DNA of 64,000 nt, taken from the NCBI GenBank assembly GCA_016712415.1, contig JADJRC010000018.1, forward strand, positions 62,001-126,000, written 5' to 3'. Both the position numbers and the translations under genes were made by a program. This document shows positions 40,282-48,584 of this stretch, piece after piece; positions within the stretch are counted from its first letter, which is position 1, and every line of letters starts with the position of its first letter. The DNA is from Lewinellaceae bacterium (GTDB taxonomy: Bacteria; Bacteroidota; Bacteroidia; Chitinophagales; Saprospiraceae). The notes below the pieces were generated by a model. It did not search any database, was not told the DNA's origin, and saw nothing but the letters and a program-made list of their open reading frames with translations.

Positions 40282-40613
40282 GGTGCCAGAATTTAATTCT
40301 GAAATTAAAATCGGTTTCCCGGAGAATCGCTGGTTTGCGATGCAATTTACGGAAATGCAAAAATACAAACAATTATATTTGGTTAAAAGTTCCAAAACAC
40401 CGCTCCAGCAGAATTATTGCAAAGTTAACATTAAAATCTGTCGGAAATTTTCAACAGAACAAATGTTGCACTGCGCCGGTTCCTTTCCCTGAGTGTATTC
40501 AATAGACCTCTTTTTTGAACCGAAGGTTACAAATTCGGTTGAATTGCCATTCACGGACAGGCCGTTAAAGGTAAGTTTTCTACTTTTGCAGGTCGATTCA
40601 AAAAGCAATAATT
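40282..40613. other. Divergent intergenic region
   Basis: No gene was seen. It contains -7-like boxes for both sides: TATTTTTG on the minus strand (40364-40357) toward the unknown exported protein, and TATATTTG (40374-40381) and TACTTTTG (40581-40588) on the plus strand toward the metalloprotease. None has a convincing -33 TTTG at normal spacing. Confidence 0.5.
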
Positions 40614-42206
40614 ATGTTCAGAATGAAAAAAATGCCGGTGATGCTGGCGCTTTCCCTCGCTGTGGGCTACAGCGCTATGGGACAAATCTCCACCGGCCCC
40701 TGCGGCACTACAGCGGAAGATCAGTGGCTCTATACCGCCCGGCTACAGGAAAATGTCGCCAAAGCCGGCGATGGCACGGCCGTCTCCGACCGCAGTGCCA
40801 TCCAATACGTCCCGATCTTTTTTCACCTTACCGGCGATGCCAATGGCAACGGTAAACACAAGGTCAGCGATGTGCTCAACCAGATTTGCGATCTGAATGA
40901 CGCCTATGCACCCATGGAAATGCGTTTTTACCTGAAACCGCACCCGACGTATGGCCTTTTCGACTATTCGATCAATAATCAGGATATTTATACTGCCCAG
41001 TCCACGCAGTCCAGTATATTTCAGATGAACCTCAAACGGCACAACAGCGCCCTCAATGTGTTCACTGTGGGCACCTGCAAGGGCGATCCCTCGGTACTGG
41101 CCTATTATTCCACACCCGACGACTGGATAGTCAGCCGCAACAACCAGATCAACGGCAACGGCAACGGCACGCTTGCACACGAGATTGGTCACTACTTCAG
41201 CCTGCGCCATACCTTTTACGGCTGGGAACTGGATGGTCAGGATGTTAATGAGCCGCGTTGCTTCGATCCTGCCGATCCGGGCTGGTCGATTGCGTTGCTC
41301 ATCGCGTCTTATCACCCTGACGGCGCGAATATCCCGACGGAATACCAGAACGGCTCCAACGATACCACCGCAGCGGATATGATCGCGGATACGCCGCCCG
41401 ATTACAACTTCGGCTATTGCGCCACAACCTGTAGTCCCTATACCGGCATTGCCAAAGATCCTTCTGCAGTCCAGGTAGACCCAATGGAGAACAACTTCAT
41501 GGGCTATTTCATCGGGTGCAGCACCTATGTGTTTACGCCAATTCAGCAGAGTGTCGTTTTGGCCGACCTCGCTTCGCCTGCACGCAATTACCTCGACAAT
41601 AATTTTACCCCCCTGGCTACCAACATCGATACTCCGACTGATCTGTTGACAAGTCCTGCAGATAATATCACTGTACCGTACTACGACGAAGTATCGCTGG
41701 AGTGGCAATCGGTCGCCGGCGCCAACAACTACCTGCTTGAAATCGATATTTCGACATTCTTCAACACGGTCAATTACCAGTCCTTTGTCATTCAGGGTAC
41801 TTCAAAACTAATAACCAACCTGCAATCGAACCGCACCTACTACTGGCGCGTACGTCCTTTCAATGAATATGTAACCTGCGCCGCGGCACGCCAACTCAAA
41901 TTCAAAACCTCGCTGGTGTCGGCTGTAGCGGAAATCCCCGAGATCGGCTCCATCAAGGTGGCGCCAAACCCGGTGAACGCAGGCGAACAACCGAGCCTGT
42001 TGCTACAGGTAAGCACCGGGTTCGAGGCCAATATCCGTATCGTGGATGCTATGGGTCGTGTGGTGTGGAGTCAGGCCGGCCAGACCTTCCCGGCCGGTGA
42101 GATGGTATACAATCTTCCTGTCGCAGGGCTTTCTGAAGGGCTCTATTTCATAACACTGGAGAGCGGAAGCGGCCGTACGGTGCGCAAGATGATGGTATCG
42201 AGATAG
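40614..42206 (+). CDS. Secreted M43-like zinc metalloprotease with T9SS type A sorting domain
   Basis: 530 residues, intact. A signal peptide follows MFRMKKM (alternative start ATG 40623). The zinc site is HEIGHYFSLRH (residues 189-199), with the third His ligand of metzincins but Ser where pappalysin-type enzymes usually have Gly. A Met-turn candidate is NNFMGYF. A fibronectin/Ig-like domain follows (about 345-430: SLEWQSVAGANNYLLEI). The C-terminal about 80 residues (IKVAPNPVNAGEQ ... GLYFITLESG, ending KMMVSR) are a T9SS type A sorting domain, so the enzyme should leave the cell by T9SS. The likely role is extracellular protein digestion. Confidence 0.87.
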   Translation: MFRMKKMPVMLALSLAVGYSAMGQISTGPCGTTAEDQWLYTARLQENVAKAGDGTAVSDRSAIQYVPIFFHLTGDANGNGKHKVSDVLNQICDLNDAYAPMEMRFYLKPHPTYGLFDYSINNQDIYTAQSTQSSIFQMNLKRHNSALNVFTVGTCKGDPSVLAYYSTPDDWIVSRNNQINGNGNGTLAHEIGHYFSLRHTFYGWELDGQDVNEPRCFDPADPGWSIALLIASYHPDGANIPTEYQNGSNDTTAADMIADTPPDYNFGYCATTCSPYTGIAKDPSAVQVDPMENNFMGYFIGCSTYVFTPIQQSVVLADLASPARNYLDNNFTPLATNIDTPTDLLTSPADNITVPYYDEVSLEWQSVAGANNYLLEIDISTFFNTVNYQSFVIQGTSKLITNLQSNRTYYWRVRPFNEYVTCAAARQLKFKTSLVSAVAEIPEIGSIKVAPNPVNAGEQPSLLLQVSTGFEANIRIVDAMGRVVWSQAGQTFPAGEMVYNLPVAGLSEGLYFITLESGSGRTVRKMMVSR

Positions 42207-42217
42207 ATATGCTTGCA

Positions 42218-42270
42218 GTGAGACGCTGAAGGGGCTTCCGGGAAAACGGCCCGCTCCTTCAGCGTCTCAC
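42218..42270. terminator. Inverted repeat, probable bidirectional terminator
   Basis: A 15-bp perfect stem (42218-42232 with 42256-42270; arms contain GAGACGCTGAAGG) with a GC-rich 23-base loop lies between the convergent metalloprotease and DUF423 genes. No strong T tract follows, so termination is inferred from position. Confidence 0.55.
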
Positions 42271-42291
42271 CTATTGCTTCCCTCCCGCCAT

Positions 42292-42702
42292 TTATTCCCG
42301 CATGCCCAAAAACACGGCCAGCCATCCTCCCATAAAACACAGTCCTCCAACCGGCGTAACCGGGCCTGCCCAGGCAACCGAAAATGGCAGCAGGTCGCGG
42401 CACGCGAGCAGGTACAGCGACCCGGAAAAAAACACCATTCCCGCAGCAAACAACCAACCCGCCCTGGGCAGCCATTTGCTGTCGGGCCGGTGTGCCAGCA
42501 GCAGTCCGGCCAGCGCCAGCGCCAGGCTGTGGTAAAACTGGTACTGCACACCTTTTTCATAAATATCAAGCAAATGAGCTGCATCAAGTTGGTGCAGCAG
42601 AAACCTGTTTTTCAGGAAATGCGCGCCGAAGGCGCCCGTCGCTACTGCAATAAAGCCAAATGCAGCAGCCAGCCTGATCAATAAACGGGAGGTTAGATTC
42701 AT
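42292..42702 (-). CDS. DUF423 family inner membrane protein
   Basis: 136 residues with four hydrophobic helices. The family hallmarks are GATGAFGAHFLK-like sequence near the N-terminus (ATGAFGAHFLKNRF), the YQFYHSLALALAGLL helix, and VTPVGGLCFMGGWL near the C-terminus. Length and helix spacing match DUF423 (YwdK/YgdD type). The function is unknown. The gene is monocistronic and convergent with the metalloprotease gene. Confidence 0.9.
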   Translation of the reverse strand: MNLTSRLLIRLAAAFGFIAVATGAFGAHFLKNRFLLHQLDAAHLLDIYEKGVQYQFYHSLALALAGLLLAHRPDSKWLPRAGWLFAAGMVFFSGSLYLLACRDLLPFSVAWAGPVTPVGGLCFMGGWLAVFLGMRE

Positions 42703-42804
42703 GTTTTATATAATTGATAATCAATTGTTTATCCGCACATGTGGATAAATGACTGAAAATATTTGCCGAAAATTCGGCTATTTTCGCCGCTAAAAGCAGA
42801 CCCG

Positions 42805-45429
42805 ATGAAGCAATTTTTTTCCGGAAACTACCGCCTGATCGGAATTTTAGCCCTGGCATGCGTCGCTATGCTATCCGTCATTTTCTTTACCCACCAAGTA
42901 GCAAGTTCCTTCCACACCCTGCCCTCCAATGCAGCCGTAGTAATTGCCTTGAACGAGCCCGCTGTTTTTGAGCGCTTGAAAGCCAGAACGACGGACCCTG
43001 CCTGGGCCAACATACTGCAAACGGCGCTTTTCCGGCAATTGGGGAACGACCTGTCGCTGGCAAAGCAATTGTTTGAGGAAAAAAGCGCATTCCAGCGGGC
43101 TATCGCCGGCAACAGGGTGTTGGTCGGTCTAACGCTGAACCGAGCCGATAGTTTGCACGGACTCTTTATTGTAGACACCGGCCTGGAAATAAACCTACCT
43201 GAGGTACTCACCTCGGGCAACCCGGACGCCAAGATTTTCCCTTCCGTCTTTCACGGACACGCTATTTACACCGTATATATTTCCAAAAAGGAACGTCTTG
43301 TGTTTACAGTTGCAGATCGCCTGCTGCTGTTTTCCAGGTTTTCCTACCTGGTCGAAGACGCCATCACACAACTTGACGGCAGGAGTTCCTGGTGGGCCGA
43401 CCGACCGCTGGCAAAAAAACTTGACCCCAACGCGCCCTTGCATATTCTGGTCAGGCCCGATGCGATTGCCGCTGCATACGAAGGGTCGATGAAAACCAAC
43501 TGGGCGGACCTCCCGGGCATCATCCGCAACAACCTCGTATGGATCGGGTTTTCCTGGGACGGCCGGACAACCGCTGCACAGGCAGAAACGAAAGGTTTTC
43601 TCGGGGGGATGTACGGCTGGGGCGGCGCCGGTAGCCGGGGTATGTTTTCCATATTGCCCGACAATACGGCCCTTATCGCAAAAGCCACGTTTTCAGACCC
43701 GCACGTCTTTTTCAACAGCATTACGGACAGGCGTGGCGCCGACTTCGAGCAATTTGTGCTGTCGTGGGCCGGAAACGAGGCTGCATGGGTACTCACCGAG
43801 CCTTTTTCAAAAGATATGCGCGACGACCAGTTCGTCGTATTCGCCGTGCGCGACAGCGCCCGCGCCATGGACATGTTGCGCTCCTATGGCCGTGAAAGGG
43901 GTATGGTGCCGGCAGAACCCTACCAGTCTTTCGAAATATTTGACTTCACCGGCCAATCCATTCTCGCGCCCTTGTCCGGCAAGAGCATTCACCTGGTCAA
44001 CCCCGCCTGCGCGATGATTGGCAAATATGTGGTGTTCGGCAACAGCAGGTCGTCTGTTGAACTTTGGGTCGACCGGTATATCGTGAACCAAACACTCTCC
44101 AACAAAACCGACTTTTTATCCTTGCAACAAAGACAGGCGCCCGGCACCACCGGCGCATACATTTTCCTGAACTCCGGATATTTGCCCCTGCTGACCAATA
44201 ACCTGTTCCAAACGCAGGTGGACCCATACGCCGACGCCGACATACAGGCTTTTTCACACACCGGCCTGGCAGGATTTAACCTGCAGCCGGCCGGCCTGAA
44301 CGAACTACAGGCCATCCTCAACACTCAACCGCAATCGGATGAACAGACGGCCACAAGTATCCTGTGGAAGACACCCCTGGCCAGTCCGGCGCTGACCCGC
44401 CCTTTCGTCATCAACCAGACCGGAGACCGCCCCGGCCCTGCCGTTTTGATCCAGGATGCCGGCTACCAGTTATACCGCCTCGACGCCGGCGGTTCGATCA
44501 TCTGGAAGCGGCAGATGGAAGGCCCCGTGCTTTCGGAGATTCAGGGCATCGATTTTTGGGATAACCAGACCACCTGCTACCTGTTCAACACCCCCGACCG
44601 CATATGGCTGCTCGACGATAAGGGAGAGGACATTGAAGGCTTTCCGTTCGACCTTCAATCGCCGGCCCTGAACGGGGTAGTGGCGGTCGATTTCGATCAA
44701 AACAGGAGATACAATTACTTTATCGCCTGCACCAACGGCAATTTGTATGGCTACGACCGTTTCGGGCGTCCCTTGCCCGGCTGGAATCCGCAGGGTGGGG
44801 TGGGGCGTATCATCCATCCGCTTGTACATTTTGAACGCGGAGAAAAAGACTACCTCGCAGCGCTGAACCGGGAGGGGAAACTTTTCGTGTTCGGTCGCAA
44901 CGGTGAAATGCGTTTCCCGCCTGTCCAGTTTTCGGGTAAATCCTTCGGCGCGCCGCAAGCCGATCCCGTTTCCGCGCAACCGCGGATCGTTTGTGTCAAC
45001 AATGCCGGGAAAATATTTGTCTGCAACCTCGCCGGAGAAACATTTGCTTTCCAGGGCGGACACGGAGGGCGTCAGACCGCCCATCTCGCTTTCACCCAGA
45101 TCAGCGGCGACGCGCGATACGAATACGCCGTGGCGCAGGGCAACCAGGTTCAGGTGAGCGGCTATGCCGGATCGACAATCCGGACAATCTTTTCACATAC
45201 TTTTCCATTGGAACAGGACACCCTCTTTGCCGTCGATGGGCATCGGGTCGGAACGCTCAACCGGTCGCGACGGCAGGTTCAGTTGCTGCAAACCGACGGA
45301 ACCCTGCACCCCGATTTTCCGCTTGCAGGTACAACGGCCTACAGTATCAGCAATGCGTTTCGCCAAAAAGGCGGGCAGGTACTGGTGGTGGGCGACGGCA
45401 GCAGCGTGCATGCCTACACCATTCGCTAA
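42805..45429 (+). CDS. Membrane-anchored DUF3352-like protein with C-terminal propeller
   Basis: 874 residues from ATG 42805, chosen because it puts the single N-terminal membrane helix (LIGILALACVAMLSVIFF) close to the start; the longer frame adds 14 unlikely residues. Residues about 40-530 resemble the DUF3352 type (ALNEPAVFERLKA, VLVGLTLNRADSLHGLFIVD, AAWVLTEPF). Residues about 540-874 form PQQ/WD-like blades with repeated aspartates and glycines (LYRLDAGGSIIWKRQ, IWLLDDKGEDIEGFPF, LYGYDRFGRPLPGW, LFVFGRNGEMRFP). The bulk is predicted to face the periplasm. No catalytic motif was seen; a structural or scaffold role is possible. The stop is 6 bases from the convergent thioesterase gene. Confidence 0.8.
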   Translation: MKQFFSGNYRLIGILALACVAMLSVIFFTHQVASSFHTLPSNAAVVIALNEPAVFERLKARTTDPAWANILQTALFRQLGNDLSLAKQLFEEKSAFQRAIAGNRVLVGLTLNRADSLHGLFIVDTGLEINLPEVLTSGNPDAKIFPSVFHGHAIYTVYISKKERLVFTVADRLLLFSRFSYLVEDAITQLDGRSSWWADRPLAKKLDPNAPLHILVRPDAIAAAYEGSMKTNWADLPGIIRNNLVWIGFSWDGRTTAAQAETKGFLGGMYGWGGAGSRGMFSILPDNTALIAKATFSDPHVFFNSITDRRGADFEQFVLSWAGNEAAWVLTEPFSKDMRDDQFVVFAVRDSARAMDMLRSYGRERGMVPAEPYQSFEIFDFTGQSILAPLSGKSIHLVNPACAMIGKYVVFGNSRSSVELWVDRYIVNQTLSNKTDFLSLQQRQAPGTTGAYIFLNSGYLPLLTNNLFQTQVDPYADADIQAFSHTGLAGFNLQPAGLNELQAILNTQPQSDEQTATSILWKTPLASPALTRPFVINQTGDRPGPAVLIQDAGYQLYRLDAGGSIIWKRQMEGPVLSEIQGIDFWDNQTTCYLFNTPDRIWLLDDKGEDIEGFPFDLQSPALNGVVAVDFDQNRRYNYFIACTNGNLYGYDRFGRPLPGWNPQGGVGRIIHPLVHFERGEKDYLAALNREGKLFVFGRNGEMRFPPVQFSGKSFGAPQADPVSAQPRIVCVNNAGKIFVCNLAGETFAFQGGHGGRQTAHLAFTQISGDARYEYAVAQGNQVQVSGYAGSTIRTIFSHTFPLEQDTLFAVDGHRVGTLNRSRRQVQLLQTDGTLHPDFPLAGTTAYSISNAFRQKGGQVLVVGDGSSVHAYTIR

Positions 45430-45435
45430 AACGGT

Positions 45436-45972
45436 TTATTCCAGGTCTGCGAAAAACTTTCGGACTTCCCTGGCATCTTTGGGTTTAATCCTGCCGGAAA
45501 GAATCAGTCGCAATTCGCGGCGGCGGGCGGCGCCTTCAAACAGTTGCTGTTCTTCGTGGGCGAGCGGCAGCACCGGTGGCACCGAAACCGGGTTTTTTTT
45601 CTGATCGTCCATCGCCACAAAGGTGAAATAGGCGTGGTTGCAGCGGCGCGGCTGCTGCCCTTTTATATCGTTGGCAAACACTTCCACATATATCTCTACC
45701 GAAGTATTGAATGCCCTCGTCACAGAGGCCTCCAGTGTAATCACATCGCCCAGATGGATGGGATTCTGAAATGAAATGTAGTCCACAGCAACCGTCACAA
45801 CATGTGCTTCGCAGTGTTTTCCTGCACAAATGGCGCTGGCAATATCCATCCAGCGCATCAAATAGCCTCCCATGAGGTTGCCCATAGGGTTGGTATCGTT
45901 GGGCATGATGAGCTCGGTCATCACGGTTTTACTGTCGGAGACCTTTTTCGGGGTCAGTTTGTTTTTTTCCAT
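45436..45972 (-). CDS. Acyl-CoA thioesterase (hotdog fold)
   Basis: 178 residues. The acyl-CoA hydrolase signature is clear: MPNDTNPMGNLMGGYLMRWMDIASAICA (about 23-50, Asn and Asp of the active-site region), VTVAVDYISFQNPIHLGDVI (hotdog core strand and turn) and YFTFVAMDDQKKNPVSVPP. This matches the YciA/BFIT-type enzymes that hydrolyse acyl-CoA to free acid and CoA. The C-terminal about 40 residues are a helical extension. It lies 40 bases after the DUF6580 gene on the same strand. Chain-length preference is not predictable. Confidence 0.92.
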   Translation of the reverse strand: MEKNKLTPKKVSDSKTVMTELIMPNDTNPMGNLMGGYLMRWMDIASAICAGKHCEAHVVTVAVDYISFQNPIHLGDVITLEASVTRAFNTSVEIYVEVFANDIKGQQPRRCNHAYFTFVAMDDQKKNPVSVPPVLPLAHEEQQLFEGAARRRELRLILSGRIKPKDAREVRKFFADLE

Positions 45973-46012
45973 GTTTGCTGTTTTGAAAGGGTAGCAATCC
46001 AGTCTCCGGCAA

Positions 46013-46558
46013 TTACGACACTACCTTTTGACCTGCTGCCCATCGGCGACCGGCCCACTCGTACGTTCCGAACAACACTGCAGAAAAGAACAGGTCGCCC
46101 ATTATTGTATTTTTCAGGAAGGGAAGCCCTGCGGCATAACAAGCCGCCAGTCCGGCGCCGGTTTTGGGGTACATCATGCCGCTTTGCCAGACGCTGAAAT
46201 TGGTCACCAGGAAAAAGAGGGCAGAAGCCGTCAGGCTGGCGAGAACCACCCGTCCCGGGCTGATGCCGTTGCGAAGCAGCAGCCAGCCGGCCAGCATCAC
46301 CAGCGCAAAACCGCCGTAAATCCACCAGGAAGTAATAAGGGTAAAACCGGTGTAGTACTGGCTGTAAATTACATTATTGAGTATCAGGTCGCTCAAAAAC
46401 AGGGAAACGAAAGGAATTGCCAGGGTCAGGGTATTGCGGCCGAAGTAGGCAGCGCCGAACAGCGCCATGGCGCCGATAGGCGTAAAATTATCAGGGTGGG
46501 GCAGCAGGCGTGTCAGCGCTGCGGCAAAAACGAGTGCTATGGAGAGACGTAATTTCAT
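46013..46558 (-). CDS. DUF6580 family membrane protein
   Basis: 181 residues with about five membrane helices. The conserved N-terminal stretch HPDNFTPIGAMALFGAAYFG is the family signature, followed by FLSDLILNN and later FLVTNFSVW and LPFLKNTIMGDLFFSA. Members look like small substrate-binding (S-component-like) membrane proteins, but no transport substrate is known. It is the first gene of a two-gene unit with the thioesterase gene and is divergent from the M1 peptidase gene. Confidence 0.88.
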   Translation of the reverse strand: MKLRLSIALVFAAALTRLLPHPDNFTPIGAMALFGAAYFGRNTLTLAIPFVSLFLSDLILNNVIYSQYYTGFTLITSWWIYGGFALVMLAGWLLLRNGISPGRVVLASLTASALFFLVTNFSVWQSGMMYPKTGAGLAACYAAGLPFLKNTIMGDLFFSAVLFGTYEWAGRRWAAGQKVVS

Positions 46559-46630
46559 TTTGTCTGTATTTTAGTTCTGTTGACCGGCAAAGATAGAACG
46601 TTAAGGGCTTTACTTGGTGGGAAACGGGCA

Positions 46631-46662
46631 TTGGAGTATTATTGCGCCGACCATTATATTTG
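46631..46662 (+). promoter_or_regulatory. Promoter of the M1 peptidase gene
   Basis: A TTGG (46631-46634, preceded by A, near TTTG) is followed after 20 bases by TATATTTG (46655-46662), a perfect -7 box. The start codon lies 50 bases downstream. Confidence 0.55.
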
Positions 46663-46711
46663 AACACCTGTTCCCTGAAATCGTTTTCATAACTGTACAA
46701 ACCGAATTAAG

Positions 46712-48568
46712 TTGAAAAAATCGCTCACGCTCCTATTTCTCGCTTTATCGTGTTTCGCCCAGGCGCAAGCCGACCGCTGGCAACAACATGTCAACTATGA
46801 AATTACTGTGGATATGGACGTTGCCCGGAACCAATACCACGGCACACAGAGACTTGCCTACACCAACAATAGTCCGGATACGCTGGACAAGGTGTTTTAC
46901 CACCTCTACTTCAATGCTTTTCAACCCGGCAGCATGATGGATGTGCGGTCGCGGGCCATTGCTGATCCCGATGGCCGCGTGGCTGACCGGATTTTCAAAC
47001 TGCAACCCGAAGAACAGGGCTGGATCAAGGTTAATTCATTGAAAAACAACGGCAAGGATCTTCGATATTCCGTTAGTGAAACGATTCTCGAGGTGGCGCT
47101 GAATGAACCGGTGCTGCCCGGCGCTACCACAATATTTGAAATGGACTGGGATGCGCAGGTGCCCCTGCAAATCCGCCGTTCGGGTCGCGACAACCGTGAA
47201 GGGGTCCGGTACTCCATGGCGCAGTGGTACCCCAAGATGTGCGAATACGACTACCAGGGCTGGCATTCCAACCCCTATATCGCCCGCGAGTTTTACGGCG
47301 TATGGGGCGATTTTGATGTAAAAATTTCCATCGACAAGTCATACGTAGTCGCCGCCGGCGGCTACCTGCAGAACCCGCAGGAGATCGGTTACGGCTATGA
47401 GGCCGCCGGGCAGCAAGTAAACCGGACATCCGGCGACAAACTGACCTGGCACTTCAAAACTCCCAATGTACACGACTTCGTCTGGGCTGCCGACCCTGAT
47501 TTTACCCACACCAAAATCAACGCCGACGACGGCACGGTCATGCACTTCTTCTGGCAAAAGGGCAAAGGCTACGACGAGGCATGGGAAAAACTTCCGGCCA
47601 TTATGAACCGCGCCCGCAGTATCATGAACGCGCATTTTGGAAAATATCCATACCGCGAATATTCCTTTATTCAGGGTGGCGACGGCGGCATGGAATACCC
47701 GCTTGCCACGCTTATCACCGGTAATCGCGGGACCAATAGCCTGGCCGGCGCGGCTATTCACGAGCAATTGCACTCCTGGTACCAGATGGTACTGGGTTCC
47801 AACGAAAGCCTGTATGCCTGGATGGACGAAGGTTTCACTTCTTACGCGGAAGACATTACGATAAATGAACTGGCCCGTGAAGGCATGTTGTCCGGAAAAA
47901 CACCCGTCGACGATCCTTTCGCCGGCACTTACAGCGCCTACACCCGCCTGGCTACCAGCGGTCAGGAAGAACCGCTCACGACCCATGCCGATCATTTCAA
48001 TACCAACTTTGGCTACAGTCTGGCCGCTTATGTGAAAGGCGCTGTTTTCCTTAGCCAGATGGAATATATCATTGGCAAACAGGCATTTGAAAAAGGGCTG
48101 CTCCGGTATTTCGACACCTGGAAATTTAAACACCCCAATGCAAACGACGTCATCCGTGTATTTGAAAAACAAAGCGGGCTCGAACTCGACTGGTACAAAG
48201 AAGATTTTGTCAACACCACGAATACGATCGATTACGCGGTGGATACGGTGATGGCTGACGGGAGAAAAAACACCAAAGTGGTTGTCGGCAGGCGGGGACG
48301 CATGGCCATGCCGCTCGATATTCTCGTGACCTACGAGGATGGAAAGCAGGAACTTTTCTATGCCCCGCTGGAGAGTATGCGCGGCGAGAAACCCGCCGAG
48401 GGCGATATCAAACGGACCGTACTGCCCGATCACCGCTGGGTGGATATGACCTATGAATTTACGATACCTGAATCGATGAAAAACATCGCCAGGATCGAGA
48501 TCGATCCCTCGCACCACATGGCGGATATTGAACTGGAAAACAACACCTGGGAAAACGAACGGAAATAA
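46712..48568 (+). CDS. M1 family (gluzincin) metallopeptidase
   Basis: 618 residues, intact. A signal peptide (MKKSLTLLFLALSCFAQAQ) starts at TTG 46712; no nearby in-frame ATG precedes it. An N-terminal beta domain (YHGTQRLAYTNNSPDTLDKVFYHL) is followed by the catalytic domain. The exopeptidase motif is GGMEYP instead of GAMEN. Zinc ligands are HEQLH (His 350, Glu 351, His 354) and Glu 373 in WMDEGF, the exact HExxH-x18-E spacing. It is predicted to be exported to the periplasm or outer membrane and to act as an aminopeptidase on peptides taken up or released from secreted protein digestion. Confidence 0.92.
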   Translation: MKKSLTLLFLALSCFAQAQADRWQQHVNYEITVDMDVARNQYHGTQRLAYTNNSPDTLDKVFYHLYFNAFQPGSMMDVRSRAIADPDGRVADRIFKLQPEEQGWIKVNSLKNNGKDLRYSVSETILEVALNEPVLPGATTIFEMDWDAQVPLQIRRSGRDNREGVRYSMAQWYPKMCEYDYQGWHSNPYIAREFYGVWGDFDVKISIDKSYVVAAGGYLQNPQEIGYGYEAAGQQVNRTSGDKLTWHFKTPNVHDFVWAADPDFTHTKINADDGTVMHFFWQKGKGYDEAWEKLPAIMNRARSIMNAHFGKYPYREYSFIQGGDGGMEYPLATLITGNRGTNSLAGAAIHEQLHSWYQMVLGSNESLYAWMDEGFTSYAEDITINELAREGMLSGKTPVDDPFAGTYSAYTRLATSGQEEPLTTHADHFNTNFGYSLAAYVKGAVFLSQMEYIIGKQAFEKGLLRYFDTWKFKHPNANDVIRVFEKQSGLELDWYKEDFVNTTNTIDYAVDTVMADGRKNTKVVVGRRGRMAMPLDILVTYEDGKQELFYAPLESMRGEKPAEGDIKRTVLPDHRWVDMTYEFTIPESMKNIARIEIDPSHHMADIELENNTWENERK

Positions 48569-48584
48569 GCGCAACGGACCGCAC

